Part shown: one piece after another, positions 21,641 to 34,325 of the stretch
Layout of the letters: each line of letters opens with the position of its first letter
How positions within the stretch are numbered: the first letter of the stretch is position 1
DNA from: Coix lacryma-jobi var. lacryma-jobi
Lineage: Eukaryota > Streptophyta > Magnoliopsida > Poales > Poaceae
Direction: 5' to 3'
Assembly (NCBI GenBank): GCA_009763385.1
Contig: CM019825.1
Coordinates: forward strand, 117,981,131-118,045,130
Length of the DNA stretch: 64,000 nucleotides
The notes under the pieces: model-generated
What the model saw: only the letters and a program-made list of their open reading frames with translations
Database searches by the model: none
Told to the model about the DNA's origin: nothing
Program-made: the position numbers and the translations under genes

Positions 21641-23116
21641 CAAAGAATAAGGCCCATGGGGTGAAGTCTAGAGTTTTAATCTCTTGTCTATGATGATGAG
21701 TAACAAAATCGGCTATTACCTAACCTTTAACCACTTTAGCCGATTCATACTTTAGGTCAAATTCTGATAATGCAAGAATCCACTTTCCAATTCTCCCATT
21801 TAGTATAGGCATGGATAACATATGTTTGATCACATCGAATTTAGATACCACCGTGCACTCGGAAGACAACAGGTAATGTCGAAGTTTGGTGCATGAGAAA
21901 TACAAACATAGACATAATTTTTCCACAGGAGAATACCTTGTTTCTGGGTCGAGCAATCATCTACTGAGATAGAAAACCACTCTTTCTTTTCCTTCGAACT
22001 CTTGCATTAAGGCCGATCCAATTGTATGATCATCAGCCGATACATACAACTTGAAAGGTTTGCTTTTCTGAGGAGGAATCAAAACTGGTGGAGACATCAT
22101 ATATTCTTTGATTTCATCAAATGCTTTCTCTTGCTCATCTCCCCATTTAAATTCTTGATTATCCTTTAATTTTAACAATACTGAGAACGGCAAAATCCTG
22201 GCCGATAAATTTGAAACAAATCTTTTGATGAAATTGATCTTGCTAATCAAAGATTGTAATTGAGTCTTGGTGGTTGGTGGTACTGCTTTATCAATCGCAT
22301 CATAGCTTTCTGGCCAACTTCAATTCTTTTTTCATGCATCATAAATCCTAAGAACTGACCAGCTGATACTCCAAATGCACACTTGTGGGGATTCATCCTT
22401 AAACCATGCTTCCTTGTGCTTTCAAGAGTATCTCTGAGGTCCTTAAGATGCTTTTGATAGTTCTTGGATTTTACGACCACATCGTCAATATAAATCTCAA
22501 CAATCCTGTCGATCAACTCATGAAAGATATAATACATAGCCCTCTGATAAGTTGCACCAGCATTCTTAAGTCCAAAAGTCATAACCACCCACTCATATAA
22601 ACTGATGGCACCTAGACATCTAAATGCAGTTTTATGTATATCTTCTTCTGCCATAAAAATTTGGTTATAGCCAGCATTACCATCCATAAAACTGATAACT
22701 TTATGTCCTGCCACTGCATCAACTAACATAACCGCCACTGGCATTGGGTAGCCATCCATTGGAGTAGCTTTATTCAGGTCTCTGAAGTCAATACAAACCC
22801 TCATTTTTCCATTTTTCTTATATACAGGGACCACGCTCGATATCCACTCAGCATATCTACATTGCCGAATAAAATTAGCTTCATAAAGTCGAGTGATTTC
22901 CATTTTCACATCAGCCATGACTTCTGCTCTAATTCTTCTTGGAGCTTGTTTCACAGGTCGACTTCCATGTTTAATGGGTAGCCGATGTTCAACCAATGAT
23001 CGATCAAGACCAGGCATTTCAGAATAATCCCAAGCAAAGCATTCTTTATACTCTTTCAACAGTGCAATAAGTTCCTGTCTAAACTTGGGATCTAACTTGG
23101 CACTAATGTATGTCAA
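21640..23116 (-). pseudogene. Reverse transcriptase and start of RNase H of G1
   Basis: A gypsy RT, from the MTYISAKLDPKFRQEL region at 23116 through VYKKNGKMRVCIDFRDLN (fingers/palm), FMDGNAGYNQI (first catalytic Asp) and YIDDVVVKSK (catalytic YxDD) to the thumb and connection. A frameshift lies near 22250-22300. Stop codons occur near 21957 and in VKG*VIADF near 21720. The last recognisable RNase H residues are WALFFDGS near 21640, after which remnant G2 begins. RT copies the RNA genome into cDNA; this copy is inactive. Confidence 0.88.
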
Positions 23117-23216
23117 TCTCGGCTTATCTCCACTTCCAAATCAATTGCTTCTAGTTCATCAGCCGATGTGAAACCTTTTCCCATTTTACTTTCATCTTCA
23201 TTAACTGTACAATCCA

Positions 23217-23933
23217 TTAAATATATTTTTTGAAGCCGACTGCTTGGATCGGCTGTTGACTCTCGTCAACTGTTTTGAGAAAGTCTCCTTCAAAATCTGA
23301 GGATCTAAACTTAGCAGGTAGTATGAACAAAGCAGCAATATTAGCCGATGACTCACCCTTATCGGCTATTTGCTTGACTTGCCAAGCTTTGGATTTCTTC
23401 TTCTGAGTTTCATCGTTTCTCAATCTCTAAACCCGTCGTTTCTAGCTTCTGGTCAAGCCACTAGGACACCATTGTCCTTCCTGCCATGGATGATCATGCT
23501 CGGCTAATCTTGCTCTAAGCCGATTATGAACATTTTCATTTTCTATGCGCCGATTTGTATTTTCAAATCTCAACCTTTCATGTACAGATCGGCGGTTGTC
23601 TCTCGACTGTCTATATTCTTGGTATTGATCACTGCATTCTGGACAATTGCGAAGAGTAGGAAGTTTTAAACCTTCATTCCAACAATGCCTGAAGAAAGGA
23701 CAATCCCAATGATTCTTCTCTTCATCTTTGATGCGTCTTTCTTCTTCCCGGGACCTCCTGTACTCTTCTTCTGTGAGCCACTCTTGATATTCTTGTTCAT
23801 CTTTTTCCCTTTGTATTTGGCTCCTTTCCTTTTGATGTTGCCATTTGTTCAACAGGATTCTGACAGTTGGACGCCTTCTTGCTTCTCCAGCTTTTGAAGT
23901 CTCAGGTTGATCATTGCTTTTCTTCCCCTTCAT
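23217..23933 (-). pseudogene. gag-pol junction region of G1
   Basis: Two same-frame segments separated by a stop near 23430. The right one is very rich in Glu, Arg and Lys and carries the Cys/His motif CPFFRHCW ... CPEC, typical of the region before RT in grass Tat-like elements. The left one ends in a protease-proximal stretch. This is the rightmost recognisable G1 coding sequence before the Sirevirus LTR E starts at 24010. Confidence 0.6.
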
Positions 23934-24292
23934 CTCCTGATACTCCCTAGCTGTTAATTGCTTCTTTGGATCAACTGTCCCATCTGTTTTGGCTTTATTA
24001 GAGGTTAACTGAAGGACAGAAAGTGCTACCAGAAAGCAACCAGAGGGGGGTGAATGGGAGCTTCAAATTTCTTTTCAGAAACTTGTTGCTACTGGTCCAA
24101 AAATTAACCCCCAAGAGCAAACCTAGAGATTGCAAGTGTCCTCGACCCTAGATGTAGGGTGGATGCTTCCAAGAAGCACAACGAGACACTTCACAACTCT
24201 AGAAACCCAACGCAAAAGCCAGAAATCAAAACCGACAACGAACGAACGAACTGCGGACGAAATAGCGCAGATACAGCAGCATCGGAAGCTGG

Positions 24293-24545
24293 CTAGCGTC
24301 CGATGTGAAATCACCGGAAGCTTCCGATCCAAAATGAACAGAATTGAAACCTTACTGCATGGACATCGGAAGCAGCTACAGTGTAACCCCAGCTTTCGAT
24401 GCTAGACCCCCGGCGCTTCCGATGACAACGGAAGCTCCGATGGTCAGCGTCCGATGCTCCTTTAAAAGAGGTGTTAGATGACACATGGCATCAGATGCTT
24501 CCGATGTGATGAACTCAGCATCCGATGCACACGGCTTCAGCGTCT
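24293..24545. repeat. Inverted-motif array (CATCGGAAGC / GCTTCCGATG) in LTR E
   Basis: The motif GCTTCCGATG and variants GCATCCGATG and GCGTCCGATG appear in both orientations. It occupies the same place as the GGACTGTCC array of A, B and C and the GTCCGGTC array of P, but with a different core. Confidence 0.7.
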
Positions 24546-25324
24546 GATGGTCCCGATTCAGTGCAGTTCTTCCGCGCAATTCACTCGATCTCCTCCGAAT
24601 CAAAAGCTCTAAGGCTTAGACTTGGTATGAGGAGTTCCAAGGAGGTTAGTGAGCTATCCCCAAGAGATCATGGCTCGAACCTAACTCCAAATTGGTGAAT
24701 CGAAAGAATTCAGGAGAAAAGGAGCAAAAACTCGATTCGAAACGAAAATCGACCGATCTACTAGGTCGTGAGGTTAGAAGAGAATTCCTTTGGTGGAAAG
24801 ATGCGCCTCACGATCTAGAACAACTTAGTTCAAATGGAATTGCAAAAGATGAACTGAGTAGAGAGATCGATCAACGGGAAAAACGTGGAGAAAAAGCAAA
24901 ACGCGAAGAACAACTCCAAAACGCGAATCACAGCCACGAATTGCAACCGTGTGGCTACCACATGCTACAACAGTGAGATTACGGTCTCACTTCTTCAAAA
25001 TCTCACAGTCACAGAGGTATGATTGTCTTCTCTGTGGATCTCAGTTCGCTACAGCAGAGGATGGGGAGAGCAGGAAAACCTAGAAGGCAAAATAGCAAAT
25101 GACTGAGATAGGATGGGAGGTGGGTGTCTCCCTCTACTTATCCTAATTCTAATTCCCACTCTACCCCTAGTTATTTACAGAGCGAACCAGCCAAACCCTA
25201 AGGCTATCCTAGACCAACTCGAAGATGAAGGTGATCCGACGGCCACACCCACACAACTGGTAGCGTTGCCTCGACGCAACCTCACCGATTGCCGCCACGT
25301 GCCGCCACCGCTCTGCTCGTCCTT

Positions 25325-25612
25325 TTCCCAGACTTCGCCCCGGTTCTGTGGCCCAAACCGGGAAACCAGCCTTCATGAGCAACCCCCGATTTTGAGGCCC
25401 AAACCGGGAAACCAGCCGTCCATCGACTGAGTTTTGTGGCCCAAACTCAGAAACCCGCAGCGCCCAGGTTTGGAGGCCCAAACCTGGAAACCGTCCTTAG
25501 CCCGAGTTTTGTGGCCCAAACTCGGAAACCGGCCGCACCTAGGTTTTGAGACCCAAACCTAGAAACCGTCCACTCGGTGGTTTTTCTGTGGCTCAACCAC
25601 CAAACCGAGCCG
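25325..25612. repeat. Hairpin array in LTR E
   Basis: A row of short inverted repeats around GGCCCAAA cores, with arms such as CCGAG/CTCGG and CTGAG/CTCAG. The distal unit has GGTGG/CCACC, where element P has GATGG/CCATC. Confidence 0.75.
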
Positions 25613-25712
25613 TAGATGGGATGCACCGCCTGTGCACCCCGTCCACCGACACATGTCCCCAGGTCCTCGACCCGAGCAACACTGTGCCCGCAAGTCTTCG
25701 CTCGTCGCTGTC

Positions 25713-27477
25713 TGTTGACACTTCTTAACAGAATCACTAAAAGTAGACTATGGAGCCTAACCCCAGCGACAGCGCTAGAAGTGTCTTGATTGGTAAAACT
25801 AATGACTATTGGATGATTCCGCAAGCGCACAGAAATTACCGATGTAGCACTTCACCCGGGAGTATTCCAAGGTATCGTATTTATTTTATCCCAAAGGAAG
25901 CGATGACTAGAAAGACTAACAAGAAAAGGGATCCTATCTTAGATTAGCTACAACTAATGTAGAGGGTGATAAACGAAGGATAAAAGGAAGGTGATGGTCC
26001 AGGATAATCAAATGAGATAATTAAAGGTAACTAGTGCAGTATAGCTAGGTGAGAGGACAACGAGTGAGAAAGGTTCCTGTGAAATTCTTAATCCACTCCC
26101 GTGTTCTAATTAATCAAATAGTAGATACTACTAGGATTGATTACCTTCAACTTGGTTGCCAGGGATAAATGAGAGAGTAGTGCGATAGAAGGTTTTTCAC
26201 CTAACCCACTACTCAAGCGGATATTTGGCTTATGGACGCCTTACCTTTTAAAAACTAGCCTGAGTTTACGTGAGGGGATCTAGGTAGCCAGGCAAAATCT
26301 GTCACGTTTTGCCCATGCGCCCCTACTGTCCGTGCAAGCCAGCGGCAACCAAACATAAGTCTTAGCCTAAGCACCACGCTTATGCTAATCCTTATTACTC
26401 TAGCTAATATACGATTAACTAAAGCACCATTTTATGGGCGATGATAAACAACCAAGATGTTTGTGTAAGGATCACAATCTAGTACGTAACTACTACAAGA
26501 CTAACTAGAGCACTACAATACTATTGCAAGAATAATATTGCACAAAGGATAACACATTGAAATGCAGAAGAAGAATATATATAATAAATAATTCTGGAAA
26601 GAGAAAGATACAAGAGCAATACCAGACTCCCAGAAGACGACTCCGGAGACCCGAGCTTCGCCCGACTCAACTCTAACTCCCACACTAGACTACACTACAA
26701 CTAGAAGGCTAACACTTGTATCTCTAATGAACCATGTCTTGAGAGGGTGGATGAAGCCTCTATTTATAGGGGAAGGTGGAGTAGGGGCTACTCCGCGCCA
26801 CGTCATTGATTCACGTGCTCCCCATCTCTCATCCCTTGGATCCACCGTCATTGCAACCGCCATGGATGGATGGCCTTGATTTCTTCACATGTGAAACATG
26901 TGCAAACAATCGACATTGGATGGGGTTCACCCTGGGGTCGGCCGACCCCTGCCAATGACTGGTGGGCCCACCACTTTGCTTCTAGAAGGTGCTGATGTCA
27001 TCAGGCTGAACAGTGTAGCCAGGGCCCACCAAGGGGGGTCGGTCGACCCCCCTATGACAGGGCTGGCCAACTAACTTATGTCCCCTGATGTCCCCACATG
27101 TCATGGAGCATGGTGTCATATGTTGGTTGCATTTGCTTTCTTGTGTGGGCCCATTGATCCATGTGCTTCTCATCTTTCACCGTTGAATGCAAACACATGT
27201 TTGATCTGATGGGGGAAAGTAGCTTGGTGAAGCTTTACATGGATAGTGCCACGTCACCAAGCCCTAGGAGCTCCCATGGTGAGGTCGGCCGACCCCACCT
27301 TGGGTGGGTCCAGGTGTCCATTTCCTTCTTATTCTGTTATACCTGCAAATCAAATACTAAGAGTACAAGTGGAACCTTTTATTGATAAAACATGTCTATG
27401 TCATGTCATTCTTCTTTATTTCCGAGCCTGTTGACGATATTTTGATATGTATTTTTATGTTATAATTATCGTCAACA
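25713..27477 (-). mobile_element. Element H: 3' LTR of an Athila-like gypsy element
   Basis: A 1765-bp LTR with ends TGTTGAC and GTCAACA, followed at its right by a polypurine tract (GATCCCCCAAGCTT on the plus strand), so it is the 3' LTR of a minus-strand element. It lies inside LTR E; the left target candidate is CTGTC (25708-25712). It contains no gene. Confidence 0.75.
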
Positions 27478-29246
27478 AGATCCCCCAAGCTTAACATTTG
27501 CTCGTCTCGAGCAAATAATCAAACTTAGTCTCGGTGGATCAGGAGTTGCTACAATGTTTATATTTCAAGAGTACCATGTATTCAACAAGATATTTCTCTT
27601 AAGCGTGGAAAATTTAGCTATGTAAAACTCACCCATATTACCTTAGTCTTTCGTGGGGCTTATGGCCTTTCCTTTGTCCTGGGGAGTTGAGAGACAAAAC
27701 AGTTAAACTTGAGCACTACTTTCTCATTCTTTGCAAGTTTCATACCGGAGATTTTTGCAATATTTTCAAAAGAAATCTTAATGTTCCTCATATGGTTCTC
27801 TCATGTTACTCAAAGGGTGTATCATTCCTCACTAAGGCATATGATAAGTGTTGCCTTCTCTAATTCATCTTACTTCTAAAAAGGTTTTTATTGGAGCTTA
27901 AGGTAGGAATGACAAAGAATAGCATACTTACTGAGCATGTATTGTCAAGTTAAAGCTTGGATCCAAGAAGAGAAGTGTCATACCCCTAGATCAAGATGTG
28001 CAAGTGTGTGATATGTAGTGGACTAGAGTGCTTCTCTATTTGATAAGATCTCTCTCCCTATTTTTTTTATTGAGACATGGCAAGCATTTTTTTTGCATGG
28101 ACTCTCATATGTCCATAAATATTTATTTTGCCTAGCCTTTTGTGTCTCATTTATTGATTCATACTTGGAGAGAGATATACTAAAAACATGAAGCACTCTA
28201 TTTTTGTGTAATGAATAAATGACATTTTTGTGTGTACTTCCAGTGTAGAAGCAGCAAGGATATATATATGGTGTGTGTACGTGATCTTGATCTTAGGAGT
28301 ATGAAAAACCTCTTAACACGGATCAACAAGACTTAACAAGACTCAACACTAAGCAAGCAGCTTATGTGGAAGGTTTTTCACTACATCATATATATATAAG
28401 GCTGTGGTAGGAACTTATCACCATTGAGGAACAATTAAGGTTTTTATTATTTTAAGAATAAATTTTCCGGTAATCATGCATGCTTAGAATAATATTATAG
28501 CAGCTCTTGTCTCACTATATCATGTCTCACAACAACTTAGACTTAGTTCTAGCACTTGCTACCCACAAAAGTGTTCAAGTTCATGGCGGTCTTATGTGAG
28601 CTAAGTGATCCATACTTAGAAAATAGCAAGCTGTATACTGGGTACTAAGGAAATATTAACAGAGCAACTGTTCATCATTTCCAAGAAAAGTAGACATGCA
28701 TGACATATGAGAAAACATAAATAAGCATGAGAAATATTTTTGGCATTTTCTTATTATTTATTTATTTATATTATTAAGATACGATAAAAGAAATAATAAA
28801 AATGCTAGGATAGAATACTTACCTTAGTGGGGGAGAGAATCTCCCCCAAGCTTGTCTTTTTGTTATGATTTTTGTTTTTCACTGGGGTGGATATGGTGGA
28901 TAGTATGGCAGGTATTGTGGAGGATATTGCGAAGGTGGGTATGGATGTGGATGCTGTGGTGGATACTGGGGAATATATGGTGGTACGGGAATATTGTGGT
29001 GTGCATAAAGGTTGGCCCATTTTCGGCCACTAGCTTCCTGGAGACTCATGAGCTGCTGCTGGGTTTGGACTGCAGTGTTGTGTATGACTTCATGGCTGGT
29101 GCACAACATGCCGAATTGGTTATTAAGCAGCTCCATGTCATGACGCTCGCTACGGGACCTAGTTTCCTGCGAAGAAGACATAGAAACTCGGGCACTCTGT
29201 ACCCCAGACCTGTGTCTACTCCCGGGCTGTGAAGTGTGCATGGCGT
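27478..29246 (-). mobile_element. Element H: internal 3' part
   Basis: Mostly non-coding, AT-rich sequence from the polypurine tract up to 28878, then a coding fragment (separate entry). A second CCCCCAAGCTT tract lies near 28844. The Athila assignment rests on the long non-coding 3' region and the style of the ORF, and is tentative. It is cut at 29246 by LTR C. Confidence 0.5.
28879..29246 (-). pseudogene. Coding fragment of element H (Gln/Pro-rich C-terminus)
   Basis: The C-terminal ~120 residues of a minus-strand ORF: a Ser/Arg-rich start (SSSQETRSRSERHDMEL), a glutamine-rich helix and a tail of repeated Pro-Pro-Tyr/Gln-Tyr units ending at a stop codon at 28879. Its 5' part is separated by the insertion of LTR C at 29247. 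No enzymatic domain is visible; the protein family is not certain. Confidence 0.45.
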
Positions 29247-29659
29247 TGAAGGACCGAGAATGCAATAGCAAGGCGATCAGAGAGGGGGGGGGGGGTGAAT
29301 GGGAGCTCAAAAATTTCTCTTGAAACTTTGGCCTATTGTCCCCAAAATCAACCCCAAAAGCTTAGATCGAAACCATGATGCCCACGACCCTTGGAAGAGG
29401 GTGGATGATCCCTAGGATCACAGCGAGGCACCACAAAGCGATAGCAAACCAAACGCCAAAGGTACCGGCACAAGTTCGACCCTCAAAAACCAAGTCCCTA
29501 ACGTAGATAGACGGCTACGTCGAGAGATCCCCAAATACCTATGCTAACAAGTAGCAAAGATACCTACAGAGGTTCCTTGATCAACTCTAGGGCCAAACGA
29601 GAAGTTCGAAGACCAAGCCGAAAAGCCGGGAGACCAAATGCACTGAAAAGCACAAGTCT

Positions 29660-29935
29660 GCGAGTTCCCGGACTGTCCGCGGGTACGGTCTCGGACTGTC
29701 CGGGCTTACTGCGGACTGTCCGCCACAGAAGCTCGGATTGTCCGCCGGCCAAATGGACAAAACAACAAGGTTGCTGAACGTCCCTGGTCGACTCCCGGAC
29801 TGTCCGCGAAATTCAACGGTGGACTGTCCGCCGGTCATAAATCGCCAAGGCAGCCGAGGAACGCAGCCACTGATCTGGCTCACCCCCGATGCCCGGACTG
29901 TCCGCCGGTCAGATGGCGGACTGTCCGCGGCTGTC
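29660..29935. repeat. GGACTGTCCGC palindrome array in LTR C
   Basis: At least seven copies of GGACTGTCC, several extended to the interrupted palindrome GCGGACTGTCCGC (six-base arms around a central T). It lies in the transcribed part of the LTR. Confidence 0.8.
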
Positions 29936-30718
29936 CAGTGAGGGCGATTTTGATCGCTCTTCACCCAAATCACTCCCAAATCGATCCAAATCAAAATCCC
30001 TTGATCCCAAACTTGGAGAGGATGATCACGAGGTAGTTAGGAGACTATCCCCAAGAAATCATCCGCTCAAATCAACTCAATCAACGGGAAATCGAAGGAG
30101 AAGGTGTATGAATCGAAAAAGCGCCACGAAAACGAAATCGACCCGATCTACTTGTTCGTGATGAGTTAGATGAATTCCTTTGGTCGAAATGACCTCCTCA
30201 CTATAAAGAACAAGTTGATTCAAGTGGAATTCAAAAAGACGCAGTAGGGAGGGAGATCGAGTGACGAGAAAATCGCGGAGAAATGAAGAACGCGAAGAAC
30301 ATGAACCAAAACGCGAATCAACACATCGATCTGCAACCGTGTGGCAACCACACGCTACAACAGTGAGGTTACGGCCTCACTTCCTCAAAATCTCCAATAC
30401 ATAGAGGTATGGTTATCTGCGGATCTCAGCTAGCTACAACAGGGGATTGGGAGAGCAGGAAACCCCAGAAGCAAAGAGCAAATGACTGAGATAGAATGGG
30501 AGGAGGGTGTCTCCCTCTACTTATCCTAATTCTATTTCCTACTCTACCCCTCTCTAATTACAGAGCGACCGAGCTAAACCCTAGGGTTATTCTGGACCAA
30601 CTCGTGGTAGGTGGTGATCCGACGGCCACGCCCGCACAACTGGTAGCGTTGCCTCGACGCAACCTCACCGATTGCCGCCCCGTGCCGCCACCACTCCGCT
30701 CGTCCTTTTCACGGACCT

Positions 30719-30905
30719 CGCCCCCGGTTTTGTGGCCGAAACCAGGAAACCAGGCCTTCACGTCCACCCCCGGTTTTGAGGCCCAAACTGGGAAACCGTC
30801 CTCAGCCCGAGTTTTGTGGCCCAAACTCGGCAAACCCGCAACACCCAGGTTTTGAGGCCCAAACCTGGAAACCGTCCACCCGATGGTTTTTCTCTGGCTC
30901 TACCA
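30719..30905. repeat. Hairpin array in LTR C
   Basis: Consecutive inverted repeats around TTTTG[A/T]GGCCCAAA, with arms CCGAG/CTCGG and CCAGG/CCTGG, one unit with a mismatch, and a distal GATGG-type unit. Confidence 0.75.
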
Positions 30906-31257
30906 CCAAACTGAAGCTGTAGAGGGGATGCACCGCCCATGCACCCCGTCCACCGACACGTGTCCCCTGGTCCTCGACCCGAGCAACACCATGCCCCGCA
31001 AGTCTTCGCTCATCGCTGTCCCAGGCTGCCAGCCACCACAGCTGATCCTCAGGCCACCGGTCCCTCCGTCCAAGCCTCACGTCCGCCCTTCACCGCACCC
31101 GGTCCGTCGGCACGACACGTCTCTACTTGACCTTCACCTTGCCCTCGATCACTGCACCTGTGCTCGACACCTGCACAACACAAGCCAAAGAACCTGCGAT
31201 CAAACCCGTTGACAATCACTCATCACTCGAGACTCGGCATACACCCATGTATCCGCA

Positions 31258-32642
31258 ATCTCCCCCTTGATGAGTGCATTGTCAACTACACACACAAATC
31301 ATAATGAAATAGAAGGAGGAAGAAGGGAGAGGAGAGAGCTCGACCAAATGACCCAAAAGCATAGCAAAGCCGAAGAAGGTCAAGTGGAAAGAGCAAGATA
31401 ACATTGTCCCCAAAGACATGGGCAACGGCTCGACGCAACCAAGCAAAACAAAGCTAGCCCTCAAGAAGAGGTAGAACAGGCTCAACACCGCTAGCAGATA
31501 CCAATTGAGAAATTGAAGCAAATGCTAGTCCCTCAAGACAGAGGCACATAGGCTCAACACAACTAGCAGAGAAAGCTCGATACTAAAAACTCACGGTCAA
31601 ACTCCCCCTCGAATAGTGCACACAACCAGGAAAACCCCCTTTGGTCCAACTCGGAAGGCACAAGATATAAAAAACCCCTTAGTTGAACACTCAGAGAGCA
31701 TATGATTTGCAATATCTCTCCCCCTAACTGAAAATGCATTTATCAAGAAAAAGGAATGCACCATCGAGTAAAATCTCTCCCCCTTAGAGACTGCACCATC
31801 AAAAGTGCCAACAAGAGAATTTATCCCCCTTCCACAATGCATATGAGTCAAAATGCAAGTTAGCAGCTTCAGGAATATAGTGAAGAGAATGCAAAGATGC
31901 TCTACACAGTTCTGATCCGATGACTCAACAACATCCATAAAATGCGAGCAAAAAGCTCAAACTGATCACTAAATACGAAATATGAACATGAGAGTAAAGT
32001 GAGCAGTTTTTAGTTAAAAGATATTCACCATCAAAATAGCATTGAACATGTATAGACAGGAATTTGAACAAGTGCTAAGCATGTATACAAGGTGAACTAC
32101 CCCTAGCAATGTTCAATCATCATGATATAGAATGAAGCATACACTTGTGATTTCAATTTTAAATCGGAGTTGCAGCGGTGAAATTGCACAAGTTTAAAAT
32201 TCAGCATGTGACTGCGAGAGGTTGAAAGCTTGTCATTGCCTAACTTTTCAACCGAGCGAAGCCTATGCAAATGCAATCAGAAGCTTAAAGCATTGGTTTC
32301 GGTCATACACTACACGGCTCAAGTTTAACTCAAAGTGCAATGAGAAACAGTCTCGATACCGTGATGTGTTGACAAGCAATGCCATCTCGATCTTTTCAAT
32401 TCACTTAAAACTTGGTTCAGATTTTAAACAGAATATGAACATACCAAGCAAGTGAGTGACTCAGAACTAGAGACATAGCAACGTAGCATATATGAAAAGC
32501 ACGAGTGAATTCAACACATCCTACACATGCTAGTTGCATATCTCAATGGTGAACATTCTCAAGTTTTATGTTTGTTAAGCAGGCTCACCATTCAAAAATA
32601 GCTCAGCTCACGACATGTATTAGTGATCAGAAAGAGCATAAG
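31258..32642 (-). mobile_element. Element C: 3' untranslated region, cut by A
   Basis: Non-coding sequence between the polypurine tract and where pol should end. It repeats the block 'tagtccctcaagacagagg' and carries several CTCCCCCT tracts (31600-31830). It matches the 3' region of B (44617-46050) and stops at GCATAAG, where element A starts. Confidence 0.75.
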
Positions 32643-32879
32643 TGAAGGATCGGATTAGCGACCAGAGGGGGTGAATGGGAGCCTCAAATTCAACTCGTGA
32701 ATAGTATGGCCCTTGTCCCAGAAAGTCACCCCAAAGACGAAGACTCGAAACGACCGGAGAGTTCACGACCTACGAGTAGGTGGATACCCTCGGAGATGTC
32801 CTAGTGGTACAGCGGAACCTCCGAAGAAACCCCAAAACCAACTCCCAAAGCCAAGGAACAAAACAGCACAAGCAGCCGT

Positions 32880-33215
32880 TTCGCGGACTGTCCGGGGTCA
32901 GGATCCCGGACTGTCCGCTGAACACCGGACTGTCCGCCACTAGAGGTGCGGACTGTCCGCCGACAAAAGTTCCCAAAACAGACTGATCTGTACCAGCCCT
33001 GTTCGAGTCCCGGACAGTCCGCGGGTCTCGTGAATAGTAACACACAAGCGTCCGATGCCAGCACTGTGCTGCGTCCGATGTGACCCCGGACTGTCCGCGG
33101 GTCACTGGCGGATTGTCCGCCGGTCACGAGATCGAGAACAGTAACGCGCTGCGCAGAACTGAACCGTGCAAGTCCCGATCCCTGGACTGTCCGCCGCTGG
33201 GGGCGCGGACTGTCC
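32880..33215. repeat. GGACTGTCCGC array with GCGTCCGATG insert in LTR A
   Basis: Multiple GGACTGTCCGC palindromes, interrupted at about 33048-33080 by two copies of GCGTCCGATG, the motif that characterises LTR E. This LTR thus carries both motif types. Confidence 0.7.
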
Positions 33216-34077
33216 GCGGATGAATAGAAAGCACAAAAACACTCGGGACAAAAGGCAATTTCGATCGAAACTTCACCAAACCAAAAGTGACTTCGATCAA
33301 ACTTCTCCCAAGTGCTTCTCAATGTATTGGGTTGCTAATCCTAAGAAATCATCGCACCAAACCAAGTCAATTGAGAGAAATTTGAGGATCACTGAAAAGG
33401 GGAAGAAAAGAGGAACGAACACGAAATCGACCCGATCTATGGATTCGTGAGGTTACAGTAGAATTCCTTCGGTGGAAAGAAGGATCTCACGACCAAGAAC
33501 GAATTGATTCAAGTGGAATCAGAAACCATCCCGCAGAGAGGAAGAATGAGACAATTCTCCGGGGGATGAAAAACCAAAACGTGAAGAACACAACACACAA
33601 GACACGATTTGATTTCAGCCGAAATTCCTCCACACGAGGAGACAACGAGAATACAGTCTCATTTCCTCAAAAGATCCAAATACACAGAGGTATGATTTTC
33701 GTCTCTGCGGATCGCTTGCAACGAGGCATGATTAGAACCTAAGCGAGGGCTAGAGAGAGAGAGTACTCAGGAACTAATGACTGCAAGGATAAGGAGAGAG
33801 GAGGGGTGCCTCTCTTATTTATAGCCTAAAACAATAATCCCCTTTCTACCCCTAGATACAAGAGCGAAGCGGCCAACCCTAGGGGTATCCCGGTCCAACT
33901 CTGCTGATGGTTGATCTGACGGCTCCGTGCCCATCTCATCCTTAGCTTCGCCTCGACGCAAGCCTCTAGATGCCGCCACGTGCCGCCCTGTCGACCGCCG
34001 CGCCTACCTCGCGGATAGCTGCGCCGCCGCGCCAGCCTCTCCACGCCGCCACGCGTCGACCGTCCTTTTTGCGGACC

Positions 34078-34325
34078 TCCCCCGGTTTTGAGGCCAAAAC
34101 CGGGAAACCTGGGCTTCCCCCTGATTTTGAGGCTGAAACCGGGAAACCTGTCCTCAGGCTGAGTTTTGTGGCCCAAACTCAGAAACCCGTGCGCCCAGGT
34201 TTTGAGGCCCAGACCTGGAAACCGTCCACGCCGAGTTTTGAAGCCCAAACTCAGAAACCGGCCACCCCGAGTTTTGAGGCCCAAACTCGGAAACCGTCGA
34301 GGGTAGCTTTTAGAGGCTCAACTAC
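34078..34325. repeat. Hairpin array in LTR A
   Basis: About seven inverted repeats with arms CCCGG/CCGGG, CTGAG/CTCAG, CCAGG/CCTGG and CCGAG/CTCGG. The distal unit has GTAG/CTAC arms, in the place of GATGG/CCATC in P. Confidence 0.75.

Larger units (their letters stand above)
15375..24009 (-). mobile_element. Element G1: Tat-like Ty3/gypsy retrotransposon (3' part)
   Basis: A minus-strand gypsy element inserted in P gag. Reading leftwards from 24009 it has gag/protease remnants, reverse transcriptase, RNase H (interrupted by remnant G2), integrase, a region with an antisense ORF, a polypurine tract (near 16795-16803, CCCCCC on the plus strand) and the 3' LTR. RT before integrase is the gypsy order. 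The antisense ORF between pol and the 3' LTR is known from the Tat lineage (Grande, RIRE2 relatives). The left target candidate is CCGTG (15370-15374). Its 5' end must lie beyond element E, outside the window. Confidence 0.8.
24010..25712 (-). mobile_element. Element E: Sirevirus LTR, cut by H
   Basis: It starts TGAAGGACAGAAAG and then the CAGAGGGGGGTGAATGGGAG stretch shared by all Sirevirus LTRs here, inserted in G1 internal sequence (left target candidate TTAAC, 24005-24009). It ends abruptly at 25712, at the point that corresponds in LTR C to CTGTC followed by CCAGGC. The remainder (LTR start plus the rest of the element) should lie beyond H. In the LTR, inverted GCTTCCGATG motifs precede a hairpin array on the plus strand. 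Confidence 0.75.
29247..31257 (-). mobile_element. Element C: 3' LTR of a Sirevirus
   Basis: A 2011-bp LTR from TGAAGGACCGAG to CATGTATCCGCA on the plus strand, followed by a polypurine tract (CTCCCCCTT), so it is the 3' LTR of a minus-strand element. Inserted in H; left target candidate GGCGT (29242-29246). Closely related to the LTRs of B. It contains a GGACTGTCCGC array (about 29660-29935) and a hairpin array (about 30719-30905). Confidence 0.85.

Noticed and set aside
29660..29935. Regularly spaced short repeats that look like a CRISPR array.
   Set aside because: The units are palindromic, spacing is irregular, the genome is plant, and the same arrays recur in every related LTR.
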